A stretch of 64,000 nucleotides of DNA. It comes from Diplonema papillatum (lineage: Eukaryota > Euglenozoa > Diplonemea > Diplonemida > Diplonemidae). The notes beneath the pieces were generated by a model. The model searched no databases and was not told the origin of the DNA. It saw only the letters and a program-made list of their open reading frames with translations. Position 1 is the first letter of the stretch. Every line of letters starts with the position of its first letter. The translations under genes and the position numbers were made by a program. The DNA lies in contig JAPJBO010001114.1 of NCBI GenBank assembly GCA_030068145.1, positions 1 to 64,000 of the forward strand, given 5' to 3'. Shown in pieces: positions 43,076-53,700 of this stretch.

Positions 43076-44721
43076 CATATGAGTCGATGCCAAAAGGGGG
43101 GGGGGGGGGTTTGGGCGGAAAAATCCCCGCATAGTTCACCAGGGTCTGACGGGTACTGAGGCCCCATACTCTTCCTAAAACATGATTCTGCGTTCAAATA
43201 CGCCCTTAGAAGCCTCCGGAGAGCCTTCTATGATGTCCCAAATGCGATTTTATGTGTTTTTAGGGGGTCCCCCCGTCTGCTGGCCGTAAACCGCCATAGA
43301 AGACACATATGCAACCTGAGGCTGGGTCGCTCCTCGGAGCAAAATCCCGGCCTAAACACACGTTTTCGGCGTTCTCTATCACTCTCCAGGTGCATTCGAC
43401 CCTCGGACTTCATAAATTATCTCGCTTACAGGTGTTCCGGGGTGTGCAAAAACAAGGCGAATGGACCCTACAGACCGTACCACGCCCTGCCTGTCTATAC
43501 AGGCTTTGGGGTCGAATTGCGCCGCCTTGGCGCCGTATGCACCGTTTTGGTCTCGTTTGTGCTGCTTTGGGATCCACTAAGAACTCTGGTCTGATTTGCG
43601 GGACGCTTTGCTCGGTTTTGGCGCCCACTTTCACCGTTCAAAGTGCATCCAGTGGTGAAGACTTTGCGCCGAAGCTGGAGAGGAAGCGACCCAGTAGACG
43701 CCACTTCACCGTGAGCGGGTCTCGGAACAGGACTCAAACTGTGACCCAGGTGATACTGCCGACCATGGCGGGTGTGTGCGCCACACAGTTTGTCTGACCA
43801 AGCTCACTGCACAGAGCTTGCCACACATCCCTCGGGTCATGTGCCGCCTGTGCAAAGTCATCCAGCAGAAGCACTTTGCAGCCGTGGGTGAGAAAGATGC
43901 CAGAAGGGAAGACATTGCCAGGAAAGCTCTGAAAGCCTGCCCTGAAAGCGGTGAAGCCTGCTTCAAAATCATGAAGTGAACGCGTCGTAGTCAACCGCTT
44001 CGACGACGATTGAGAACGGCTGATGATCGGCTGTTACTTAACGTGACCTCTTCGCTTACAACGCTTGTCCTACTTCGTTCACCAAGCCTTGCAGAATCAC
44101 CAGAATAGCATAAAATGATGCAGGTAGAAGCCTGAACAGGCCTTAGAACAGTGAAAGTGGGCGCCAAAACCGAGGAAAGCGTCCCGCAAATCAGACCAGA
44201 GTTCTTAGTGGACCCCAAAGCAGCACAACCGAAGCCCGAAACGGTGCATATGGCGCCAAAGCCGGTGCAATTTGACCCCAAAGCCTGTACAGACAGGCAG
44301 GGCGTAGTTCGGTCTGTCCCCAATGCAGGGGGCCATTCTCCTTATCTTTGCACGTCCCGGAACACCTGTGAGTGAAAGAAACCACGAAGCCCGAGGGTCG
44401 AATGCACCTGGAGAGTGCTAGAGAACGCCGAAAACGTGTGTTTGGGCTGGGATCTTGCTCAGAGAAGCGACCCAGCATCAGGTTGTATATGTGTCTTCTA
44501 TGGCGGTTTACGGCCAGCAGACGGGGGGACCCCCTAAAAACCCACAAAATCGCATTTGGGACATCATAGAAGGCTCTCCGGAGGCTTCTGAGGGCGTATT
44601 TGAACGCAGAATCATGTTTTAGGAAGAGTATGGGGCCTCAGTACCCGTCAGACTCTGGTGAACTATGCGGGGATTTTTCCGCCCAAACCCCCCCCCCCCC
44701 CTTTTGGCATCGTACCATATA
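43076..44721. mobile_element. Foldback element with ~550-bp inverted arms
   Basis: The left arm (43076-about 43640) and right arm (about 44145-44721) are inverted complements with scattered mismatches. Shared words include CCCCGCATAGTTCACCAG and CCATAGAAGACACATAT. Outer ends are CATATGAGTCGATGCCAAAA and its imperfect complement, then a G/C run. The unpaired centre (43640-44145) differs in composition and holds short ORFs on both strands. Such long-arm structures are typical of Foldback-type DNA transposons, which often lack their own transposase. Confidence 0.9.
43734..43994 (-). CDS. Unidentified ORF in the centre of the foldback element
   Basis: 86 codons including IFLTHGCKVLLLDDFAQAAH. 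The hydrophobic KVLLLDDF stretch looks like a Walker B-type strand, but no Walker A is visible. An overlapping plus ORF (43776-43979, CRLCKVIQQKHF...) competes. Either could be a remnant of the element's original gene. Confidence 0.3.
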   Translation of the reverse strand: MTTTRSLHDFEAGFTAFRAGFQSFPGNVFPSGIFLTHGCKVLLLDDFAQAAHDPRDVWQALCSELGQTNCVAHTPAMVGSITWVTV

Positions 44722-45112
44722 GTAAATTATACTTACTTTTTTAGAGTGAAAGTTCGCTTTTTAGAGTGAAAGTTTTTGTGTTTCCGACGATCCCGTGGGA
44801 CGTACAGTTTCTTTTTTTTTTTCTCTTTTTCAAATCCTGGAGTTCAATTTTAGTGACGTCTGTGTATGCCTTTTACCCTAGTGTCTGTTTGTGTGTGCGT
44901 GTGTTTCCGACGATGTGTGTCAGTCTGTTGGGGCGGATCGGGCCCCCGGAGGCTCAGCCTCAGTTTTCCCCCGTGTACAAAAACGGGGTAGAAAACCTCG
45001 CTGACAGAACTTTTTTTTTTTTGCGCACGTTCAGTGGTTTTCCGCTTAGCCAACAAAATGAAATTAGTTGGCTAAAATTTTTCACAGTTCACAAAAAGAG
45101 GTCAATAGCTAT

Positions 45113-45215
45113 TTTTTAGAGTTATAGTTCGCTTGAGAATCCGGGATTTTAGAGTCTCCGGGTGACTTTCGTCGAATGGGTTCTTTTAAAGCTATTACGG
45201 GTGGGTTTGGGGGGG
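45113..45215 (+). repeat. R1 copy, GGGTGGGTTTGGGGG type
   Basis: TTTTTTAGAGTTATAGTTCG, then GTCTCCGGGTGACTTTCGTC and AAAGCTATTACGGGTGGG. Same downstream type as 33133 and 33307. Confidence 0.85.
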
Positions 45216-45250
45216 CATGCATGGCTTCTTTCGTGTACACCTTACCGGTA

Positions 45251-45365
45251 AATAAGGGGCCTTTTTGTCCCGAGGGCAAGTTTTTTTCACGAGACGAGCC
45301 CGAGGGCGAAGCCCGAGGGCGAGTCGAGTAAAAAAAACTTGCCCGAGGGACAAAAAGGCCCCTTG
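45251..45365. mobile_element. Hairpin MITE with 7-bp target duplication
   Basis: Arms AAGGGGCCTTTTTGTCCC and GGGACAAAAAGGCCCCTT extend through GAGGGCAAGTTTTTT. The loop carries GCCCGAGGGCGAAGCCCGAG. ACCGGTA flanks both sides (45244-45250, 45366-45372). Confidence 0.88.
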
Positions 45366-45380
45366 ACCGGTACAACGTAA

Positions 45381-45914
45381 TTTTTTTACCGGCTGGATTT
45401 TTTTTGCCTGCCGCTGAACAGCTGCAATGAGGCCCAGGAGCAAAAGGAAACGGAATGAGCATTCCTCACCACAAGACAACATGCTAAAAGGGTTGAAGGC
45501 TTGAAGCTGCGGTCGTCTACCAGGTGCTTGAAGAAGGTTGCGTACTGTGCCTCCGTCGGCTGCTTCTTGGATGGCTTTCCCGAGAGGGGCTTTGGGTACT
45601 TGCAGTGAACTTGAATGTAGTCTATGAAGTCCCTCCACACCAACGTGTAACGTTGCCTGGACTTCTCCGGCAGAGCGCTGTCGCTGCTTTCGCCTTCAGA
45701 GCTTTCGGGACTGGAGTCGCTGACTCTTTCTTTCTTCACCTTCGGCATTTTGTGGTCTTGTTTCCTTTAATCCTGTAGGTGTTGCTATGAAAATGTCTCC
45801 AGGGACAAAAAAAAACTTTTTGTCCCTGGAGGGACAAAAAGCTCCCTTATTGTCCCTGGCCTCATTGTAGCTGTTCAGCGGCAGGGACAAAAAAAATCCA
45901 GCCGGTAAAAAAAA
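45381..45914. mobile_element. 534-bp TIR element encoding a short protein
   Basis: Terminal inverted repeats of about 55 bp: TTTACCGGCTGGATTTTTTT and GCCGCTGAACAGCT(G/A)CAATG on the left are mirrored at 45855-45914. Near the right end TCCAGGGACAAAAA and its complement form a palindrome (45798-45830). GGGACAAAAA recurs here and in the neighbouring hairpin MITE, so it may be a shared transposase-binding word. No clear target duplication is visible, because both flanks are T/A runs. Confidence 0.85.
45386..45748 (-). CDS. Possible N-terminal recombinase-like protein of the 534-bp element
   Basis: The ATG at 45748 opens 120 codons. An acidic/serine N-terminus (SDSSPESSEGESSDS) with a basic MPKVKKER start is followed by RYTLVWRDFIDYIQ, PTEAQYATFFKHLVDDRSF and KPSTL. 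The W-x2-F-x2-Y, Y-x2-F-x3-L and F-x-PSTL pattern resembles the helical core-binding domain of eukaryotic tyrosine recombinases (Crypton-like and related proteins). That is a pattern judgement only. No catalytic R-H-R-Y region is present, so the protein is truncated or the remainder was spliced or deleted; a GTGAGG donor-like site follows the STL motif. The last ~30 codons run into the left TIR and look non-homologous. Confidence 0.5.
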   Translation of the reverse strand: MPKVKKERVSDSSPESSEGESSDSALPEKSRQRYTLVWRDFIDYIQVHCKYPKPLSGKPSKKQPTEAQYATFFKHLVDDRSFKPSTLLACCLVVRNAHSVSFCSWASLQLFSGRQKKSSR

Positions 45915-46199
45915 CCTTTCTCTCCACCGATCTTTTTACATGGTGTTAGGAGGGTCGGCAGGTTGTGGCTTCCGGCTTGGCGTAGAACGGTACGTAGATG
46001 GAATTCCTGTGGCGAAAACAAAAAGGTTTTTTAGCCAACCCCATTTTCTAGCGTTATTTCGTGAAAAAGTTTTTTCTTGTCCTTGTCGACGAGCTGTTCA
46101 CTGTTTCGCAGATCTGCTCGCAAGGGGCTTGGTTTTGAGACTCGGTGTCTTTGATTCAGAGCAATCGGCGTCGCCGCCGTCCGGGTTCCGTTTCGGTTT

Positions 46200-46330
46200 T
46201 GAGAGTAAAAGTTCGCTTGAAACTCCGGGGTTTTAAAGTCTCCAGGTGACCTTCGTCGTTTCGGGAAGATATCCTTTGAGCTCTGAGTGTCGTCAGAGTG
46301 GTGGTTACACAAGGTAAGGTTTTTCGGGAC
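46200..46330 (+). repeat. R1 copy
   Basis: GAGAGTAAAAGTTCGCTTGA through GATATCCTTTGAGCTCTGAG, same downstream type as 8949 and 42905. Confidence 0.85.
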
Positions 46331-46457
46331 TGCTTTTTGGTTATTTCGCGTTTTGTTATCGGAGTCAACTCTCTAGAACGGAAGCATGAGCTTACGTGGA
46401 CCGCTGGTGGGCAACTCGGTTCGTCGAAAACGTTTGTACTTACGTTTGCTTCTTCTT

Positions 46458-46900
46458 TAGAGTTAAAGAATTCTTGAAGTTTCCGGGGGTTTAGGGTCTC
46501 TTTGTGGCCGTTGTCAAATGGGTTCTCTTAGAGCAAGAAAGGGCTATACGGTTACTGGTTGTATATTTGGTGTGTACACCGCCATTATGGGCGATGGCTA
46601 GCCATGTCCGGGACTGTTTATGACCGACACCAAGTACATTCCATCGGGAGTGTAGTCTTGCCCCCCACCCCCCCCCCAGCATCTTGTTAGAACCATCCAT
46701 CCATCCATCAAGCCGGCGCTGGACCCCCCCCCCCCCCCCCCCCCCCGCAATTTGTGTGATTTGTCGTGTAGGGGTAGACCCGCATGACCTCACGTCCGTT
46801 CAATACGTCGTTCGGTAGTTACAGCACTTGGGATCCCTTCTGTTCTTTGTCGGGCAGCATCGTCGAGCATTTCCTTTCAAGCTGGCGCTTATGTAAAAGA
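46458..46900 (+). repeat. R1 copy, C tract and family O copy 3
   Basis: R1 runs 46458-46660. CCATCCATCCATC and a C run of about 23 lie at 46690-46746. Family O's right half follows (46750-46900). Confidence 0.85.
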
Positions 46901-47159
46901 GTGCGGCGGAGGTACCGAAATCGCAACCATCCATTTTTTTAGAGTTGTAGTTCGCTTGAGAATCCGGGATTTTAGAGTCTCCGGGTGACCTTATGACTTT
47001 TTGTGCAGGAGTTGGGTGCCACGATGCTTGCTCTTATATCTCATTCAAGTGCGTCGGAAGTCGAAAGAGGAGCCCTGCCAGCACTATACCTTGACGACAC
47101 GATTGGCAGGTAAGGACTTAGTTGCTTCGAGCCTTGGCCAAGGTTTTCATGAGGGGGGA

Positions 47160-47485
47160 GGGGGGATTGCAAGAACGTGCTTGGAATGGGTATGTGCTCA
47201 ACACCGCACTGGTCCCGTCTGCGCCGTGTTTCGGTCCTTCAAGCCACGGACACATAAGGCGGACCATCATCAGCGTGGAACCTGAGTGTCTGCAGACAGG
47301 ACTGCGGTGTGAGTCTGGTTTGTCAGGCGGCTGTTCGTAGCTCGTCACAGCACAGGAGAATCCGTCACGGGGAGAAGGCCCCTACAACCGTGTCTGAGCA
47401 ATCAGTTAAAAAACTCAGGGCACTCGCCCTGATTGTGACTGCGACTCGCTAGGCAGCACTGACTTGTCTTCTTTTTACGGTGGCA
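47160..47485 (+). repeat. Family E, copy 3, with extension
   Basis: GATTGCAAGAACGTGCTTGG through CTGTTCGTAGCTCGTCACAG, then CGTCACGGGGAGAAGGCCCC and ACTCAGGGCACTCGCCCTGA, which recur at 59985-60110. The frame ...CLQTGLRCESGLSGGCS is intact. Confidence 0.82.
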
Positions 47486-47819
47486 GGGGGGAGGGGGGGG
47501 GGGGGGGTACTTTGTTATTATATTTCAGACGGTTTCGAGTTTAAAGAATCCGTGTCCTTTTTCTTCCTTATGAACAATCTGCACTGCGCGGGAGCCCAGA
47601 ACGAAGAAATAGGACGGATCAGCATACACCTGGCAGCGGTAGGCTCGATTCTTTCGTATGGCAACATTGACTTGGAGCGCCGGCGAGTTGCCTTTCGGGC
47701 TTTCTTTAGAGTGAAAGTTCGCTTGAAAGAGAAACCGTACACCGCGAGAGTAGGAGAAAGTAGAAAGGGAGACTAGAACTTCTTACCTCGGGCTTATTTC
47801 GGACCGGCCGCGTTGCTGC

Positions 47820-48120
47820 CCTCAAACCTGCTTGCTAACAAGAGAGATAAACGGCAAACCAAGCTAGACCACTAAACTGCACGACTTGTGCCACGAAAGA
47901 TACAAATCCCGATACCATGCCGCATAAAGAACATGAGTCTGCGAAATAAAACCGCCCGAACAGTACAGTTTTTCGGGAGGAGAGTTTTCGTTGGCCGCAC
48001 TACCTTGAGCCCAAATCCTGGACGTGGTTTCAGGTGGCAAATTTGGCAAATGATCATGATCAGAAGGTCCTACTTGGGCGGTTCACTTTCCTCACACATT
48101 GCATGTGGCTAAAAATTTGG
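47820..48120 (+). repeat. Repeat G, longest free copy (3' part of R1)
   Basis: Includes AAATCCTGGACGTGGTTTCA and CACACATTGCATGTGGCTAA, identical in order to the right third of the R1 at 56864-57281. It also carries upstream sequence (GCTTGCTAACAAGAG, GCTAGACCACTAAACTGCAC) shared with 20275-20345. Confidence 0.75.
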
Positions 48121-48637
48121 TTTCATTTTTTTTTTTTCTCGCGCGCTTGTTTTTAAAGACTGCTTCGTGGGTCGTTAGTTTTTTCGGCCGCCTTTTTTCC
48201 AACGACAGCAAGCGTCACACGAGTCCCCACCAGTTGTAAATTTGTTGCAATAGTGTGATTGTCAGGCCTTCGACTACCCTGAGCAACGCACTATGCACAC
48301 TCCGTGTCTACATCACAGCAGATGGAACGCGCCCACCAGTTGTTTTCTTTTTTTTTTCGAGTTAAGTTCGCTTGAGATTTTGGGGTTTCAAAGTCTCCGG
48401 GTGACCTTTGTCAAACGGGTTGCTCTTAATGCAAATAGGTAATAAGGTTGAGGGCGTGTGGGGGGTGTTGCTTATTTATCGCGTACACTTTCGCCAGCCA
48501 AGTTCCGGATTAGTAAGCGAGCTGCAACTAACAACTGGTGTTCAGAAGGCTGGGATAAGGCCCTCGACCGTGCTGCATACTTCAGAGATGCAACAGTTGC
48601 AGCATCGTCCACAGCCCCCATCTACGTGATGGTGCGC

Positions 48638-48785
48638 ACGGTCTCCCTCTCCGGAAACGAACCCTAATTCCCCGTTACCCGTTGCAGCCACGGTAGTCCA
48701 CTACACTACCGTCAAAAGCTGATAGGGCAGAAGCTCTTGCGGGCTTGCACCGACTTGAAGTCGTGTGCTATCACTCGATTGACCT
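48638..48785 (-). rRNA. SSU (18S-type) rRNA fragment, probably a pseudogene
   Basis: Read on the minus strand: TTCTGCCCTATCAGC, GACGGTAGTGTAGTGGACTA, GGGTAACGGGGAATTAGGGT and CCGGAGAGGGAG follow in the order and spacing of the 5' domain of eukaryotic 18S rRNA. A CTTGTGCC-like arm precedes them. Conserved GTTCGATTCCGG is GTTCGTTTCCGG here, and similarity ends right after GAGAGGGAG, so this is a decayed piece of about 150 bp. No other rDNA lies around it. Confidence 0.88.
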
Positions 48786-48799
48786 GTCAGCGTACTTGC

Positions 48800-49520
48800 C
48801 AGGGTAATAGTTTAGAGATTCCTCGGATTGTCGCAATACCACGTATATTTGCTTTGAACACCGTTTTCGTTGAACGCAGTGCCGGGAACTGTTTGTGACC
48901 AACATCAAGTTCACGTCCTTTCAAAAACGATTGAATTTGCAACGCTTATTTCGGATTTCCTCCTTCGTGGTTCAGAAAGCCGGTATTTTTGGAGTCTCCC
49001 CTTGGGTTTCCTTGGGAGTATCGCCGAAGAGGGAAAAATGGTTGCGGGATCACTGTGTCTTTTCTGCGTTGGCTTCCATCTCGAGGAGGGGGAAATCGAT
49101 TATGGCTGTGGTAGAGGTTTGGTGTTTCAGGGTCTCTGGTTGACCATTGAGGCTGGCACGCGAGAAATCGCCTTTTCATGGAATGAGAGAGGGAAAGAGA
49201 CTGAGGGGGAGTCCCTCTGCCTGAAAACGTCGTCTTCTTCTGTTTTCCTAGACCAGACCGGTTCTTCTTTTGTGTCGCAATTTTCTTTTTTAGGGCGGCC
49301 TTTTTTCGGCTGTTTTGTGTTCTTTTAAGGACCCGTGTGCTGTGTCTACGGCCGACAGTCAAGGCGGGTTGACTGTTCCTTCCGTGGGTGCGGGTATAGC
49401 TGGTACCTGCTAGTTCGTCTGCTGGATGGTCTTGGCAGCTGTGTTTTCTCTGTCTTTACTTACACTTTTGTACGTCATACTTCTCTTTCTTTTTTCTTTT
49501 TCTTCTGCTACACCAGGAGC
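48800..49520. other. No supported gene
   Basis: An R2-like GGTTGACCATTGAGGCTGG lies at 49135-49155; otherwise only short ORFs are seen. Confidence 0.45.
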
Positions 49521-49544
49521 CAAGCTTCACGTGTTCGGCGGTAA

Positions 49545-49903
49545 GCCACGGGCCTACGGGTCAAGTGGCTACCGATTTCCTAAACTAAAGCATCAAGGCG
49601 TGGCGCACCCTGGGGCTTGGCGCTCGCGCTGAACACAAGCTCGTCGAGACGGTCAGCCACAGGGCAGTTGTGGCACTGTGCTGCCTCCGACTCAAGGTTT
49701 GCAAGCTGTGGTTGACCGTGAAATGAAAGCGAGAATGTGGGTAAGCCCTGATCTTTAGATTCACGGTTAAACGAAGCTAGCGCACAAGGTTTGCCTGATC
49801 TCGCACCTACTTTCCGATACCAAATAGATGCTCTATTCAAGCTCTTCTTCTTCTTCTTCTTCTTCTTCTTCTTCTTCTTCTTCTTCTTCTTCTTCTTTCT
49901 TCT
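49545..49903 (+). repeat. Repeat I, repeat H and (TTC)n
   Basis: I runs 49545-49720, H 49722-49840, and a TTC run of about 20 units 49843-49903. An R1 start follows at 49905. Confidence 0.85.
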
Positions 49904-50167
49904 TCTTTAGAGTTACAGTTCGCTTGAGAAATCTTTCTATAACTGTCGCTTCAACTATTCTATTCCTTGTCAGTGTCGGGGTGTGAAAGAAATGCGTAGT
50001 GTTGGTTTATTATTTTGCTTTTCGTTGTCGACAACATTGTTTACTTTCAGCGTCTTTTCATGCCTTTTAGTGACGGTATTGTTGGTTTTCTTTCTTCGCC
50101 ATGGATTTTCTGGACTTTACGGTGCCATAGAATTGTCGTACTCTCTCTATGCCGTCCACGTCATGTT

Positions 50168-50490
50168 CGTTTAGCATTGAGTTCTTTTAAGTACATGAAC
50201 CACGTGGATTAGCATGCACTGCCTTGAAAGTCAGGTTATCGGATTACGTCGTCACCTGCCATTGCGTCGTCAAGGTCGAGCATTTGTGGAGCTAGCGGGG
50301 TGTGGCTTTCTTGCGATTCCAGAGACTGAGTCGGCGAGTACGAGGGCGGGCACGTGTGCCCGGTTTTCACTTTCGAGGGCATTGGCGTGCCCGTGGTCCC
50401 CGGTCGTTTCTGAGAGCTGCTGTTCGTTTAACATTGAGTTCTTTTGTAAGTACATGAACCACATGGATTAGCATGCACTGTTTAGCAGCG
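50168..50490. mobile_element. Element L, internally deleted copy
   Basis: Begins after GTTTAGCA with TTGAGTTCTTTTAAGTACAT and GGATTAGCATGCACTG. It then carries ~200 bp encoding, on the minus strand, the C-terminus LDLDDAMAGDDVIR and a stop, as at 54285. A second copy of the left end follows (50428-50475), then GTTTAGCAGCGGTTGCC. Confidence 0.7.
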
Positions 50491-51059
50491 GTTGCCGAAA
50501 GTGCTAGGGGGAAAGTTAACGCTCGCTTTGAACCTTTGGGGCTTAGAGAGAGTCTGAGCTTGCTCGGACGTGCAGGATTGCCGAAAGGGAATGCGTGAAC
50601 ACTCCGCAACCCGGATGCAGAGATCTGAAGTGGTGACACATTGACGATCCTGTTGACCATGTCCACAGGCCCCCGAAATGGGAATATAGGACTTCTGTAG
50701 GAACTTGGGTATGGGCCTGTTGGGGGAACACCATCAAACCGAATGATTGCTTGTAGCTTTTTTTCGAAGGGGATTCAATGTCTACACGTTGTCAAGCTTT
50801 CTCGGGTCTTCGTCGTCGCAGGTCCTTCTCTGCCGGGAGCGCCTGCACGTGCCTACCGACGGTCGTGCAGACGATGGAAGGAAGAGGCAGAGAACGGTTC
50901 CGACGACTTGACCCTGGCGACGTTCGTATACGGAACATGAAAGAAGGCTCGTCCTGGTTGGGATAGAAACCCGGCCGCTGTCCCACGGCGCCGCGGGGGC
51001 GTGGGGAACGAAAGAGCCAAGTAAGAACGGGTGTGTGTTTGGATTGGAATTGGACGACG

Positions 51060-51800
51060 GGGGTGAAAATCTAAGTTTAAATGTTGGGAAGGAAAAAAGG
51101 GGTCGCAGAGGGAGTGTAAGACTCCGCAGGCAGGGTATGAAACCTTGAGGGACTAGTCCTCTTTATTATTTTTCCCGGGGGGGGAAATCTTAGTTTAATT
51201 TTAGGCAGAGCACTGCCTCTCATGCATGGTTGATGCTAGCATCAAGTCTTCTTCGAGGAAGATGTTGTCTAGAAAAAAAAGGTTAAAGGGATGCAAAAAT
51301 AGAAAGAGGTAAAAAGGGAGTGTACGGCTCCCAAAGTGGGGTATGAACCTTGAGGGACTAGCCCCCCTGTGTTATTCGCCGCGGTGGTGTGTGTGCACCT
51401 CGTGCTTCGTCTCTTGAACGCAGACCAATCCAAAGTGCGGGGGGGAAAACTTAGTTTAATGTTTAGGCAGGTCACTGCCTCATGCATGTTTGATGCTAGC
51501 ATCAAGTCTTTTTCGAAGAGAGTGTAAAATAGAAAAGGGAAAAAGAAAAAGGGTAAAGGGGTCACGGGGGAGTGTAAGACTCCGCAGGTAGGGTGTGAAA
51601 CCTTGAGGGACTAGTCCTCTTTATTGTTTTTCACCGCGGTGTTGTGTGCACCTCGTTCTTCGTCTCAGGTTTCGCTCTTGAACGCAGAACCAATCCAAAG
51701 TGCGGGGGGAAACTTAGTTTAATGTTTAGGCAGGACACTGCCTCTCATGCATGTTTGATGCTAGCATCAAGTCTTCTTCGAAGAAAGTGTAAAAGGGGGG
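51060..51800 (+). repeat. Family J tandem array, ~265-bp period
   Basis: GATGCTAGCATCAAGTCTT occurs at about 51231, 51492 and 51758, with one partial unit upstream. Each unit has the palindrome TGATGCTAGCATCA, an A/G-rich stretch and GTGTAAGACTCCGCAGG. Ends in a G run near 51790. Confidence 0.9.
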
Positions 51801-51879
51801 GGGGGGGGGGGACGAGGGGCTGAGTCGGTTTGCAGCCTTTGTATCACCACCTTCGGCGCACGTGTATGTATATCAAAGG

Positions 51880-52160
51880 GGAGAAGAAATGGGGGAGGAG
51901 GATCTTGGTTCAAATGTTAGAGAGAATACTGTCTCTCGTGCATGCTTGAAGCTGGCATCAAGTCATTTTCGGGGGATTGGGTGCTACATGAAAAAAAAAA
52001 GAAAAGAAGTGGAAATGGGCGGGAAAAGGGGGTGTGAGATGCTTTCGGGGTAGGTGAATTGGCTCAGCTGGCCTGATCTCGCAACTCTTTCCGTTACCAA
52101 ATAGATGCTCTCGTCAAACTCCGGTTTTAGCTCGTGAACGCAGAACAGTCCAGAGTTTGA
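51880..52160 (+). repeat. Diverged family J and repeat H fragment
   Basis: CTTGAAGCTGGCATCAAGTC is a diverged J word, and TACCAAATAGATGCTCTCG (52090) is repeat H. Confidence 0.6.
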
Positions 52161-52339
52161 ACTCGCCAGCTTTGAGGCGAGCAATTACACCTTGCCTTAG
52201 GACCGACTGACCCATGTCCAATTGCTGTTGACACGGAAAACAAGGCATTCTTCACTTCGGCCTTCAATGTTCTCCATTGAATATTCGCTAATACAACCAT
52301 CACTCATCCACGCTCCATCGAGGCTCATGCCAACGACTT

Positions 52340-52990
52340 CGCAACGTGGACCATGCAGGGAGGCTGTTCGGAGGGGTCACCACCCACCGTTCGCGGGCTT
52401 CGTTACTTCACTGCCCCCGGCTCTCCCCGGCCTTCGTCATCCCGGGGGAGGGTTCCACGGCCATCCCCCCCCGCGTGGGGAATGGACTGGTGCTGTGCCG
52501 CGGGTGCTTCCGTGCGTCCTCGCGACGTCGCCGCTGTCGATGTCGCTGCCGCTGTTGCTGCCGCTGCAGCCACTGTCGGGCGGTTGGCTGACGATCCCGG
52601 TCTGCACCCCGCCCGTTGCGCGTCGGCTTTCTTCTTCTCGGCGTTCGGTAGGACGTCCCAAAGGTGGCGGCTGCCGCCGCCGCGTGCGCGGCGGTGCGTC
52701 GCCCGGTCGTGTCTTGCCCGTGCCTTCCACTTCTGCCGCCGCTGTGTTGCCACCCCCGTGGGTAGCGGGTCTGGGGTCGGAAGCTGCCGGTCAGGACACC
52801 CGCCTTCTCCCAGTGGCCGCTCAGCAGCCACGAGAACTTCAGCACACAGTTCCGCAGTGTCACTCTGCACCTAAACTAAGACTTCACCCCCCAAGTCAGA
52901 TTGAGGTCAGAAGTAGCCACAAGAACTTCAACACACAATTTCCGCAGTTTCACTCTGCAGCGGCACTTAAACTAAGACCCAAGCTAGTGG
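52340..52990 (-). other. GC-rich block with open frames, coding strand uncertain
   Basis: Several frames stay open for 100-280 codons because the block is GC-rich. The minus frame 52870-52403 has the least biased composition (CAEVLVAAERPLGEGG then SRHLWDVLPNAEKKKADAQ). Its first ~60 bp are duplicated at 52905-52985 (CAAGAACTTCAACACACAAT), each after a TTTAG that could serve as a splice acceptor. No family recognised. Confidence 0.3.
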
Positions 52991-53399
52991 TCGCCCCGTC
53001 CTTTGTTCGCCATCTTTTTGGGCACGTGCTGCACGAATTTGTTGCATTAGTGTGATTGACAGGGCCTTCGACTACCCTGAGCAACGCACATCCTCTGGAT
53101 TGCGCCACGAACCTCACCTCGGAGTTCTAGGAAAGCTTGTTTTTCCCGCACGAAAACGAGACTCCCAGATTTTGCTGGGCCCATTCCTCCTTGGGTGCGG
53201 GTTGGGGGGGAACGTTGTTGTTGGGGTTGGGGGGCGGGGGGGGTTGTTAATCCGATCATTTTCCACTCATGTAGCTCACTTTCGTGCTGCGGGCATAAGA
53301 TGATCACTCTTCGCTTACGCAGTACGTTCCCTCCATGATGGGTGGACGGGAGTAGACGGGCCTACACATTGGGCTAGGCATGGTCAATCAGACCCGCCA

Positions 53400-53700
53400 T
53401 TTTTGACCAGCTCATTGTGCGTGGGTTCCGTGTTCCTATAGTACTTCTGTTCGTTCGAATGGCGCGGCAAATCCAGTGTAAAATCCAGGATGACACCCGC
53501 GAATCCAGTGTAAAAGTCGAGTGGACACACCCGCAAAAACAGGGTGGTCCCACTGAGTTCGCGCTGGGGTTTGTGGGTGACCCCGGATTCTCACACTGGT
53601 TTGCGGGTACGGCCCCACCCGCAAAATGGACCGCACAGGCCAACCATCCCCACCCGGTGCTGGAGCATACCGTGTGCTCACTACTACGGGTGAGGGGCTG
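53400..53700. repeat. ACCCGCAAAA-type inverted words
   Basis: CACACCCGCAAAA, CCACCCGCAAAA and TTTGTGGGTG/TTTGCGGGT words in both orientations suggest a decayed hairpin element similar in style to 27123-27355. Confidence 0.4.

Noticed and set aside
52222..53055. 277-codon plus-strand ORF
   Set aside because: GC-rich block with several overlapping open frames; composition is Pro/Arg/Ser-rich with no domain, and the minus frame looks at least as plausible.
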